DNA of 64,000 bases from Ganoderma boninense. Lineage: Eukaryota > Basidiomycota > Agaricomycetes > Polyporales > Polyporaceae. The DNA is taken from assembly GCA_002900995.3 (NCBI GenBank), contig CM035315.1, positions 1,473,967 to 1,537,966 of the forward strand, in the 5' to 3' direction. A program made the translations under genes and the position numbers. How positions within the stretch are numbered: the stretch's first letter is position 1; every line of letters begins with the position of its first letter. Below the pieces are notes generated by a model, which did no database searches, was not told the origin of the DNA, and saw only the letters and a list, made by a program, of their open reading frames with translations. Positions 1 to 10,274 of the stretch are shown in pieces.

Positions 1-60
1 TCGGAAATGCGGATATGAGACACATCTTCAATGAAGCTAGGAAAGAGCGACAAGCGTACC

Positions 61-794
61 TTACTCGTTGGCTCCGACACGCTGGACCGCGACGTACCCT
101 GCATAGATGCCGCGACGCCTATGGGAATGCGTCCAACGACCATGGGAGACGGCCGACTCGATGTGCTTGAGCTCGAGTACGTCGATGTTGACCTGTGAAT
201 GGGCGCTGTGGATGACTTGGTAGAAGTTATCTTGCAGCGACCCGCGGCTTGTTGAACATGCTGCTCGCACTCGCTATGTTTCGAGAACAATGCTTCGCAG
301 ACCGTGCAGTAGTATGCTGGTTGCCAATGGTGGTGGGTAAGGGTGGCGTGGTGCTGGCCGGTCCCCGACCCACGGAGTTCCTCCTTGCACTGGAAACATC
401 GCACTCCGACGCCCATCGTAGAGGGTGAAAGCCAGAGAAGATGAAGAGTCTGGAGGAGTCGGACTGCGAGGACGTGGCCAAGCCGTCAAAGGGCCCAGAG
501 TAGGTTTATAACACGGTCGAAGCAGCCAAAGTACTGCAGCTACGCATCAGGTGAGCTACAGAATCTGAACTGCAGCAGCCTCTTCCGAAGTGCGTGCATG
601 ACGTCAGAGAGCGAGCAAATGTCCTCAAACCAAGAGCCGCTGCGGCAAGGAATATCTCCGCGGAAAATGCCGACAAAGTTGCCACCATGCTCGGCGACGC
701 CGGGGGCAGCCACAACGGGGCTGGTCAATGCGCGCATCCGGGTCCATGCCTGCGCGCACTCCCACACCCAGCCTCTTCCCCGCCACGACTCCAT
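61..794 (-). CDS. Possible zinc-knuckle protein, unrecognised family, one frame break
   Basis: I do not recognise this family. Two exons fit: 794..560 and 463..61, joined in phase 1 by a GT-AG intron (donor at 559, acceptor CAG at 466-464). The first exon reads MESWRGRGWVWECAQ and continues with few rare codons. The second carries two Cys pairs, RCFQCKEEL and YYCTVCEALF, followed by CEQHV, which suggests zinc binding. Near 240-255 the good reading moves to another frame (NFYQVIHSAHSQVN, then HIESAVSHGRW) whose codons end almost always in C or G, and it stops with TAA at 61-63. A single missing base would join the two parts into about 212 aa. It diverges from the DUF1769 gene, with about 160 bp between the start codons. 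Family and start are uncertain. Confidence 0.45.
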
Positions 795-952
795 ATTCTT
801 AGACTCTCCCGTGCGAGCGTAGCCGGCCTACGCCCCACTTGTACTCGCGACTCCTCGCATCTACCCTAGACACGACATACTGCACTCGGCGGCCACAACA
901 CTACCCATACATCCAACTACATATCTAATATTCAATTTCGAGGACAAATTCA

Positions 953-2081
953 ATGCCGCGCCTTCGGATCCTCGCAGGCCCGACGCCCGACCAGCTCGTG
1001 CCCATTCAGGCGAACTCAGGGAAGCCGACTAGGATCGCGTCGGACGCGTTCGAGGGCGAGGTCGCGGTGTACATCAAGGGTTTCGCCGATACGGAGGGCA
1101 GGGTCGGTGACAGTGAGTACTTCGAGAAGCGGAGCGGGGTTACCTGGAGCATCCAAGTCCAAGGTGCGTCTGCGCCGTCACACTGGAATTGGGTCAGACG
1201 AGCCTTAAGCGGGGCGATATGGGCTGAGCGCTGAGCGATGGGCCATGTAGGACGGTTCTTGAAGGAGTACACCGCGGACGAGCTGCTGTTCGGGAACGTC
1301 TTCGACAAGCCGCTCAAGTTGCCATGGGGCTTCAGCGCCGCGCTCAAGTTCATGAAGTACGTCCCTGTCCCGCCTGGGCCCCCGTATGAGCTACTCACCT
1401 CGTCCATACAAATCCATAGCTTCATTGACCCGACGCTCGAGCAAGATCTTGCATCGCGTACGAAGCCATGGGCCCTCTCTCCCCTCATCGCGACCATGCC
1501 CTACTTCCACCACACATCTATGGAGAAGAGCTCCGCAGCAGCCCCAGTGTTCCCGCCAAAGGAACCTATCGCCGACGACACCTCGCAGCTGCGCGTCCGC
1601 CCAGCCCAGACCGACGGGAACATCAAGGGCGGGAAGCTGAGGGGGAACCCGTCCAAGCGGCGATCGTACTTCACGAACGCCCTCCGGCGGCAGGAGGTCG
1701 TCTTCGGGCCTGAGGTATGCCGCACACGCCTCTCTCCCTCCGAGCATTCAAAGAATGTCAGGGTGCTCACCGGATTGCGCGCAGGACGTGATCACGACGG
1801 ACTTCTGCTACGATTACCTCCAGTTCAGCCCCAAGGGCGTGACGCTGCGCCTCCCGGGCGGGATCTCCATCGATATGATGAAATACTGGGACGGTCAGCC
1901 CGTGCGCTTCGTCTGCTGCGAGCGGCTGAAGAAGGGCGAGCGGACTGCGGAGCGGCCTTGGGGACGTGTGCTGTGGTGCGTAGCGATTGAGCGTGCGGAA
2001 GAGGATTCGGATGGGGATTCGGTGCAGGAGAAGGAGGAGGGCGGGAAGCAGATGCAGGGGAGGGGGAGTGATGTGGATTGA
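953..2081 (+). CDS. DUF1769 family protein
   Basis: Four exons, 953..1163, 1251..1356, 1420..1714 and 1785..2081, give a 302-aa protein with all phases matching. The order of conserved blocks fits the fungal DUF1769 family: MPRLRILAGPTPDQL at the N-terminus, EGEVAVYIKGF, FDKPLKLPWG, ALSPLIATMPYF, then LRLPGGISIDMMKYWDGQP and VRFVCCERL. The C-terminal 40 residues are acidic and low in complexity. The molecular function of this family is not established. I chose the ATG at 953 because the family motif starts directly there. No signal peptide or membrane segment is visible, so a cytosolic or nuclear location is inferred. Confidence 0.85.
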
Positions 2082-2532
2082 GAGATCTATGTAGAGGACT
2101 CAAGGTGGGTTCAGGGCCCGAGGACCACTGGTTCGGATTGGTATTTGTATGCTCGCTGCTCGCAACACCTTGCGTGACCAGCTGTGCTGACTGACCTCGC
2201 AGTCGGAGGGTGCCCGAATACTTCTGGGACATGGTTTGGATTTGTACATAGTGTGTCCTGTAGAAACACGTACCAACACATTGATTTGCTCACATAGACA
2301 GTTGTAGCATGCTTCACGCGAGCTGCAGTACATAGGGAGACGCAACCCGCGGCAACCAGCATGCTGCACGCGCGTCTTGCGTCATGTCGCTGCGTCCAGC
2401 ACCCTCGCTGGGATATCCGAGGTTTCCCCGTGCGGATGCCTCGCTTGCCAGACGCCACCGACGCCTCCCGTGTCGTGCGCGCTTTGCTTCCTCGACCACC
2501 ACTAGCCTTGAGACGAATTTCTATTGAACGTA
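2082..2532. other. Intergenic spacer, 3' of DUF1769 gene and promoter of DUF7918 gene
   Basis: No coding region with family resemblance or sustained codon bias is visible. It should contain the 3' UTR of the upstream gene and the promoter of the next gene in the same direction. Confidence 0.5.
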
Positions 2533-3864
2533 ATGCTGCACTTCGGGTACGAGGTCTGGATAGCTGATGGTAGAAAGGAGCGTCTGCCCGAGTACGACGT
2601 CAAGCTGGAGGGAGAAGACGGGAAGACCATGGTATGTTATATCCCGAGCGAGAGTGGCAAGGCAAGTAGCGTGTCCATATCCAAACCACTGCACGTCCAT
2701 ACGGTCCCGCAATGGCCTTCGCAGGGACATATAGTCAAATGCTGCCATTTTCGAGGCTAACTGACTAGTATGTCGTTATTTCAGGTGTTCCAGGTCCGCT
2801 GGAAAGACTATAACGGCCCGGCCGCCAACCACAAGACCATGAAGGTCTACCTCGACGGGCACGCCGCCGGCAAGACAAACTGCCCCCCAGGGTCCTCCGG
2901 CAAACGTCTGGGCATCCGCACCGCGTCGGCGGACACATACCAGCCCTACCAGTTCTCCGACCTCCAGACTACCGGTGCGTCCGCCTCTCCCTTTCTCCCT
3001 CCCTTGCCCTTGTTCCATAGCTGCTAGCAAGCACACTCATTTGGGCTGCCGGGCGGATGGCCGAGAACAGACCAAGACGGCGCGTTGTGGGCCGCAGAGA
3101 AGCTGGGTGCGATCGAGTTGCACGTCGTGCACGTCCACCCGTACGCCCAAAAGGCGGCGTTCAGGCCAGCACGCTTCGCGGGCACCGCGCCCGTGCACGA
3201 GCGAAGCAAGAAGGTGGGAGCACACTGCGTCGCGTGAGTGCATCCACTATCGGACTTTCGCGTTATGGGTCGCTGCAACACCTGCACCTGGGGCTGGCTT
3301 GGACGGCAGGCTCGGGAAGGCAGTGCGGATGCCCAAAGGGTTACACGAGAGGGTGAAGAGCACGCCGCTGGACAGGGATGCGAGCCCGGCTGCGAAGTTC
3401 GTGTTTCGGTACCGGCCTGCAGGTGCGTTTCGTTCCCTTGGACTCGCTTGATGTTTGGTGAGTTACATGGGTTCTGAGGTTTGATGGTCTGCAGCGATCC
3501 TCCAGGCGCAGGGTGTAATGCCCTCGAGCGCTAGCCAAGGCGGCAGCAGTCCCAAGACACGCTCTACAACTCGAAGGAAGCAGGATCAAGGAGCAACGCC
3601 TGGGGACAGCCGAGATCGGAAACCTATCAAGGCAGAGCCTGGCCAGACAATGAGATCAGGACGGGGAGATGTCTCCGAGGATGTAATCGACCTCTCAAGC
3701 GATGACGATGTTGTGAGTGCAGTGGGGTGTTGGCTGGTGTTCGATGGGATTGGCAGTCTGACTGTTCTGAACTCCTGGCTTAGCCCATCGTGAAGCGCGA
3801 ATCGAGGCCGCAGCGTGTTCTCCAGCATGATCCTGGTGATATCATTGACTTGACGCTGGACTGA
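2533..3864 (+). CDS. DUF7918 protein with C-terminal SUMO-interaction-like motifs
   Basis: Six exons, 2533..2661, 2785..2974, 3071..3233, 3310..3422, 3495..3712 and 3784..3864, give 297 aa. The N-terminal two thirds match the basidiomycete DUF7918 pattern: HFGYEVWIADGRKERLPEY, a CYIPSESGKVFQVRWKDY block, VYLDGHAAGK, APVHERSKKVGAH and KFVFRYRPAAILQAQG. The C-terminal tail is charged and low in complexity, with two hydrophobic-acidic cores, DVIDLSSDDDV and DIIDLTLD, that have the shape of SUMO-interacting motifs. Intron 1 uses a GC donor (GCAAGT at 2662) with a normal CAG acceptor; all others are GT-AG. DUF7918 function is unknown. A nuclear, SUMO-linked role is inference from the tail alone. 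Confidence 0.85.
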
Positions 3865-4165
3865 ACCCATGTTGCTGTGGACAACGCAGTTGAGTGCTGC
3901 CTCCTCTGAATTTGTATCTGCGTCGTTTTCTGTGTGCTGGGTTCTTGTTATCTTGTCTCCATTCCACACGTTATGAATAAGACATTACTAGTCTTCCAGT
4001 CATATGTGCCCAAGCGTTCGAACCGAGACCGTCGACATAGCATATAGGTAGACTAAGCAAGGAAGCGACTAGGTGGGACATAAAATTCCATCGTCCAAGA
4101 TCATGGCGCCATGAGAACCCTCGGGGTGTCTTCTATCGTCAGTTCATGGTATCATCATCATCGAG
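3865..4165. other. Convergent intergenic spacer
   Basis: Between the stops of two convergent genes. No ORF with coding character; expected to hold both 3' UTRs. Confidence 0.5.
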
Positions 4166-6096
4166 TCAACTCATGTCAGACCCTTCTGTAGCGAGATACG
4201 CCGCCTTCGTCGACGTCTTCGCGCCGCCCTTGTGCCGCCTCCTTCCCTTCCGCACGAAACACAACACCCACCGCCGCACCGCCCGCGCAGGCCGCTTGAG
4301 GATGACCTGGACGGGCGCATCCGCGAGGGCAGCGAGCCACGCGGCGAGGGTCCGCTCTCCTCCTCCTTCTCCTGCCAAGGCAACGCCGTCAGCGTTGCCC
4401 GGGAAGGACAGGATGGTGTACGAGATGGAGTCACCTCGTTTACGCCCCCTCTCCTTCTGGATCTCCAGCTCGTCGCTGTTGTCCCTCTGAATTTCCCTAC
4501 GAGTCTCCCCGGATATTGTCCTCACCCGCGAGCGCACCGAGCGCGCGTCGGCGGGCAGTGGGCGATAGGACGAGCGCGATCGCGCCTTGCGCAGCTTGGC
4601 AGGGCCAGGGGCAGGGGCAGGGGCCTGAGCGGGGACGGGTGGAAGAGGTGGGGACGAGAGCGGCGAGATAGGGCGGGAGCTGGCGAGCGTGTTTTGGGAC
4701 TGGTGGGAGCGGGCGCGGGCGAGAGTGAGGCTGAGCCGGCGGGACTCGGAGTCGAACGCGCTCAGGACGGACGGTGTGGGCGTGTTGCGGTGCCGTGTCT
4801 CTGCCTTGTGGACGAGTCTGACAAGCATGAGTATGAGTCAGAGTCGGAGTCGCTCAATCGGGAGAGGGATGGGACTTACTGGGAGACGACGTCGCGCTCC
4901 TCGAGAAACTGGATGGGGTCTGGGATGACCGTGAGCTCGGAGAGGTCGAAGCTGACGTCGACGAGCGGGACGTCGTCCAGGTCGGCGTCGCTCTCTAGGG
5001 TCATCGCGACCTTGCTCGCGCTCGGGGACTCGAGGAGGACGACGACGGAAGTTGAGGTCGAGTCAGTGTCATTGTTAGAATAGATGGACGCAGAATCCAT
5101 CGTGTCGTGTCGCGTACGCGCCCTCTCGCGGTCGAAGAGCTCAGAGACGGACGTCTCCGCCACACTCGTGTTGGTGATGTGCGAGGTCGGGGTGAAGACG
5201 CGTGGAGGCTGGCCGTGCGGGGACGGCGTGCGCGCGACGACGGCAGCGAAGTTGGGGTTGAGTGGGCTGAGCGGAGCAGGGAGAGGAAGCGAGAAAGACA
5301 GGAGCTGTTTGTCGCGAACCGCCGCTCCGCTACCGTTCCCGCCGCCGCACGCATGAACCGCGAAGGGGTACTGTTCGTTCTTGTGCGGCGCGAGCGCGAC
5401 GGGCTGCCGAATTGTGGCGTCTGTCGCGTCCGACGCCCCCGAAGCCGCCTCGGACTTGCGTCTCTGTGCGTACGACTCGGGCCCGTCCTGAGGATCATCG
5501 GCGCCGTCCGCGCTGTCGAGTTTCCTCCTCATCACCGCCACTCGCCGCATCTGTTCGTCGCTGAGCGTCCATTGCGGCCGGGTGTGGTGCGGCTGCCGGT
5601 GGACGCGGATGAGCGTCTCGATGCCCGGGCGGTGGCAACAGTCATGTTTTGGGAACGGCTTGGACGGGCTGATCGGGGCGTGCGCCGTCGCGTGCGCCGA
5701 CGGACTCGCAGGGTAGATCGGGAGGCACGACTCGCGCGAGCCAGAGGGCGAGGTCGACGGGGTCGCGGGGCGCAGGCGTGTGTGGCGGCCGACGAGGGAC
5801 ACGCGATATACGCGCCACATCGGCTCGTCCGAGCACGAGGCGAGCTGCACTTCCTGTATTTACCCACACACCAGTCAGCGGCCCACGCTCACGCTCGAGT
5901 AGGGATTCTAGTGGCGTGAAGGGTGAACGGATGAGCTGTGGCGTGCACATACCTTTTCGACGAGGGCGACGTATTTTTGCGTGCCGAGGGCGTTCGCGAG
6001 CGCGAGAATGGGCGAGTCGGCATACTCGGCCACCATAGCCCTTGCGTTTATCTGGACCGCGATGTAGGAACCCGCCAGCGAATCGGACGCGACCAT
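4166..6096 (-). CDS. Hypothetical basidiomycete protein, disordered, 589 aa
   Basis: Three exons, 6096..5953, 5853..4880 and 4817..4166, join in phase to 589 aa. The first 85 residues look folded (MVASDSLAGSYIAVQINARA, then ALANALGTQKYVALVEK and MWRVYRVSLVGRHTRL). The middle is long, rich in Ser, Pro and Ala, and probably disordered. The C-terminal end turns basic and amphipathic: AAWLAALADAPVQVILKRPA followed by KGRRRHKGG. I recognise no named domain. No signal peptide or membrane helix is clear. The reading frame is uninterrupted with typical intron signals, so the gene is well supported even though its function is unknown. Confidence 0.75.
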
Positions 6097-7879
6097 TGCA
6101 GCAGACTGCCGAGAGGACGTCGGAGATGCGTGCTGTGGGTGGCGGGGAATGACTCCAGTTAACTTGTTGGAATGCCGCTTTATGTGGGCCGGCTCAAATG
6201 CCTGGACGCAGGGTTGTCGTGGTCGGACTCCAAGGGGATGAGGCAGGGAAGAAGCTCGAGCGAAGGGGCCCTGCCTGCAGCTATGCACGTTGCCTACGCG
6301 TGGCGAGTTGCAACACGCGTTCTCGGAATGGTGCGGGTTCAAGGCGATTCGTGATGTTCGATAGACGCCCGCGCACCAAAGGATAGCAACACCTGGACAA
6401 CACCTCGGCCAGTGGTATGCAATGGGGGACAGAAGCGGATTGCTGGAGCGGGGAGAAGACAAGGAGCACGACGCTGACGCTATATAGCCGACGATCCATC
6501 ATAAATTTGCCTCCGGATTAGAGTGCAAAGGCTATTGTTGCAGGCACCTGTAAACGGCGCACAATTGCATAGCGTCACTGCCCAGCCGAGTCTGGATAGA
6601 ACTTCTACACGTACAGCCACCGGCAAGCTATCTCCGTCGCTGATGCTCGTCGGACCGCTCGGGTGGTGAAAGTTGAAACACTTGAACAAGGCAAGAATAA
6701 GGCAAGAATAGAAGGTAAGAGTCCGGGAGTGGACGTTCGCCTCTTCATCTTGCCTTCCGCCGAACCACCTGAGACCAGCGTCTAAGAGAGTCGGCGGAAG
6801 AGAAGGTGAAGGGGAGAGGAGAAGCGGCCAAGAAAAAAATACGGCCAGGGTAGAGGGACAAGGGGAGTGGGATGAAAGCGGGGGAGGTGTTCAAGGATAA
6901 AACAACCAACGCACGGTCTGACGAGAAAAGGGTACAAGAACAAACGCGCCATCGAAATAGTTCCAAGTTGACACGTCAACGAACATCAGCGGCGAGATTG
7001 AGAAGACCCTGCGAAAGTGAAAGGGTGAGACAGGAACACAGACCAAGGACGACCATGAGAAATACAGCCTCGCCACACATGGTGCTGGCGGGCTCCTCGC
7101 CCACTGCCAACATCCCGTCTCCGCCTCTTCTGCGATAACATGAATATCATGACACTCACCCAGAGGGCCGAGGCGTCGACGCCGCGCGCTCAGTACGTGT
7201 CACGCCTCGGGTCCGTTGCCAGACCAGGAGTGTGAGCAGGGTAGGCTCCGGCTAGCTCTGCCATCGCAATTGCCTACCCTCCACCTCCAACTACGCCCAG
7301 CCGCGCACCAGCCCGAACTTGGGGAGCTAGCACACGGAGGGCGCCGATAAACATACGACGCATCGTATGCCCTCGTACAACCCGTCTCTGAACAGCTGAA
7401 GGCCACGCCGCCCGACATCCAATTACTGGGGCAATTGGATGTCGTCGAAACCGAGGCGGGGATGGCGGGAGAGTGTGGCGGAGGTCCGCTAATGAAGAGG
7501 GTCCGTATAAGTGGGGTGCGTGGATGTTTTCGCTGGCGAAATTACTCACTGGGGAAGGTCGAGGTCTGCGAGAAAGCGCTGGAAAGGCCCAGGATTTTAT
7601 ACTGCAGTGGGCGGCGGGCCGCGTTGGTCGTTGTCAGCCTCTACGGCCTGTGCCCCGCCTCAAAAATCTATGAGTCACGTGCATGCGGCATCCTTTCACT
7701 GTTTCAACGGGTCAGCCAGCCCGCCATTGTGCCGGCGGTTCGCCGCATCACGATGGGCCTGCAAAAGAGGGATAGGGAACCAGGGGCTTGAAACATCGCA
7801 CCAAAGATAGAAGGGTCAGGGATGCAAGGCCTTCAAGGATTGAATGGAAAAGAATGATTAGGAATGGATTATGAGCGAA
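6097..7879. other. Gene-free stretch of 1.8 kb
   Basis: Upstream of the 589-aa gene and downstream of mL45, both on the minus strand. The ORFs here are short, overlap on both strands and show no family resemblance. A purine-rich tract near 6780-6930 and a small direct repeat (ggcaagaata twice near 6690) are the only visible structures. Confidence 0.5.
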
Positions 7880-9112
7880 TTATGCATTGGGTAAACCAAA
7901 TCGTGAATCCAACCCTTCGTATAGGCGATCCCTAATGACCCATGGAGAGTCGTACCACATGCGCTTTTGGAATACAAGGTACTCGATGACGGGCTTGGCT
8001 TGGGTCTCCCCAACGCGAGCCCCAGTCTTTTTCGAGTACGTTTCCACGCTCTGGGCGGAACAAAAGCTCAAACAAGGCTGATGGAACACCGGCAAAGCGA
8101 CGCACCTGCATCGTGTCGAAACGAACGACGGCCTGGATGGCGAGCCTGCTACCCATCCGGGGCGGCTTCGCGCCATAGTATGCCTCAAGCGCCCGAATGC
8201 TCACTACCCGCGATGGATTGCGCTCCCCGTGGAACTTCCAAAGGTTGACATAGCGGGGATCCTGGGAGCGGATGAGCTTCGTGTATTCCCTCTGCTGCGC
8301 GCCGGCTGACAAGAGCTTGATGGTTTTCTCGTCTCGCCTGTGTGATGTCAGAGACGAGGGCAGCCAGCGGGCCATACAGGAGGTCACTCACGCAGCAACA
8401 GCCTCATTAGCTTGCTTATAGACCTCAAGGGCGGCTTGACGGAAGGGCGTTAACCAAGCATCGGGCTTCGTCGACGAAGTGGCGAGGAGTTGTGTAGACC
8501 ATGCTGACTTGACTTTGACTCCAGGTATTGAGTTCGCCTTAGCCATCCGGTATAAGCTACAAGGGGAAATTGATGAGTGATGATGTCCCCAAAAGGCGTG
8601 TGAGTCGAAGACACTCACGAGCGAATATTGAAGAACCAATTCCTCTGCGTCTGCACGAACGCCCTGAAGTGATCACTCAGAGTCGCGCCATCCTTCTGAG
8701 ACCTCAACGAAGGGACCATGACATCTAGTCGACATCGCTATAAGGGCGGAAACGATTGAGAATAAACGAGCACCTTACCCATAAGCTCCAGAGGTGCAGA
8801 CGAAACGTCGACCTCGTTCGTCTCGGACATGCGGTAGAGGGCCTCGACGCTCTTGAGCTCGTCCTCCACTGTACGTTCACTCCCAGCTGCCCCATCCTTG
8901 GAAGTCTGCGACTTTCCCGACGACCGTGTGGTGGAAGATGATGCTTTAGCAGGCTTCGTCTTGGATTTCTGAGTAGTTGCAGGACTAGCGTAGCAGCGAC
9001 GCTGGACGACGAGCACGGAGGAAGTGTGAGACCAAGTGCGGGCAAGGGAGTTAGGGTTGCCGGCGACGCGTCCGGCGATGTCGAGGCATCTGCGCGACGC
9101 GTAGAGGGACAT
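7880..9112 (-). CDS. Mitochondrial large-subunit ribosomal protein mL45 / Mba1 homologue
   Basis: Five exons, 9112..8774, 8695..8619, 8556..8392, 8337..8106 and 8050..7880, give 327 aa with matching phases. The N-terminus (MSLYASRRCLDIAGRV, then VVQRRCYASP) is a typical mitochondrial presequence. A Ser/Lys-rich linker follows, then the Tim44-like fold of the mL45/Mba1 family with YVNLWKFHGERNPSRVV, ALEAYYGAKPP and near the end YLVFQKRMWYDSPWVIRDR. Known role of the family: binding the mitoribosome at the peptide exit and coupling it to the inner-membrane insertase. An upstream in-frame start at 9172 is possible, but the ATG at 9112 gives a better presequence. It lies head to head with Mix17, 243 bp between start codons, so the two mitochondrial genes may share a promoter. 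Confidence 0.85.
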
Positions 9113-9355
9113 GCTGGCCGTGTCGAGCAGCGAGGAGAGCGTGCCGGCGCGTTCCGGACTCTTCGCGCACAAATCCTGCTGGCACCGGCTCTCCAGCCAA
9201 TGAGAGATAAGCGCTAATGTAACGCACGTGGCCTACGGGCGCTCGGCATGGATTTGTGCGCGTCGCTGTCGGGCGAAACGTCGTCTGCACACCTTGCTTG
9301 CGTACCACCACCACCTTTCGTCTGGTCTCCCATCCAGCAACCGTCTCCTACCGCC

Positions 9356-10274
9356 ATGGCTGTGAGTGCAACCATATTCATTGCCTTGTGAGCTATAGGT
9401 TAACTGGTGCCGATTTTGCAGCGTTCGTCCCGCTCCAGCCGTCCAGCACCCCGCCCTGCTCCTGCCCCCGCGCCCCAGCGTACTGCACACACGGCGGCGG
9501 CACCCCACCCTGGCACTGCTCCCCACCCCGTTCCAGGCACCTCCTGTCCCTCCCCAGGCCCAGACAGCGACGCAGTCTAGCGGCCCCGGGATGCTCGCCC
9601 AGATGGCGGCCACCGCTGGCTCAGTCGCTGTCGGCTCCACAATCGGCCACGGGCTCTCGAACATGCTGTTCGGTTCGTCGTCCGCGCCTGCTACTCCAGA
9701 AGCTCCTGCTGCGCCCGTGCAACAACAGCACCAGCAAGGCATCAGCTGCGACTTCCAGGCAAAGGGTAAGTGTTTCCCCTTTTCGGTTGGCTGCTTCGGG
9801 GTCGGAGAGCTGTTTCCGAACGGAGATTGTTGGGCTTGACGAGCGTGTTAAGGCTCGGGTTTCGTCCCGGATCTTGTGTAATGGCCGCGTCACTCCGAAC
9901 GTCTAAGCTGCGGGATGAGAGCTCTGGAATCCACTGGAGACGAGAGTCTCTGCGCTGTGACACATGACATGGCGCAGCTGAGCTGGAGGGTCTCATCTCT
10001 TGACATACATGAGGGCTTTTCGGGATGTTGCCGGAGAAGCGTTAGTTTCGGCTTTCGGGGCGTTTTCTCGTGTCTACCGAACACTGCTGACTTTCGTTTG
10101 TCATGATAGAGTTCACGAAGTGCTTGGAATCAGCGGACGTTAATGCTTGCTCCTGGTATCTCGAGCAGCTCAAGGCTGTGAGTACATTTGTCTGTTTTTG
10201 TGCACGAAGGAGTCGTCTGATCTCTCCTTCCCCTTTTGACCCGACAGTGCCAGGCTGCTGCTGCCCGGTACTAG
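9356..10274 (+). CDS. Twin-CX9C mitochondrial protein, Mix17 / CHCHD2 family
   Basis: Exon 1 is only six bases (ATG GCT, 9356..9361). Exon 2 starts at 9422 and encodes a basic Arg/Ser/Pro N-terminus. The last parts are clear: a Gly/Ala helix (MAATAGSVAVGSTIGHGLSN) up to 9765, then 10110..10177 and 10248..10274. The CHCH domain has two exact CX9C pairs, SCDFQAKEFTKC and CSWYLEQLKAC, ending AAAARY. Family role: imported into the mitochondrial intermembrane space by the Mia40 pathway. The frame changes between 9480 and 9568. Either an 88-nt intron (donor 9480, exon from 9568) or a single-base error in the C-rich run near 9529 explains it. The indel reading keeps a Pro/Gln stretch that relatives have. 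Confidence 0.85.

Noticed and set aside
5107..5919. 270-codon plus-strand ORF opposite the 589-aa gene
   Set aside because: Arg-rich mirror of a GC-rich coding exon, with no domain text and no splice context.
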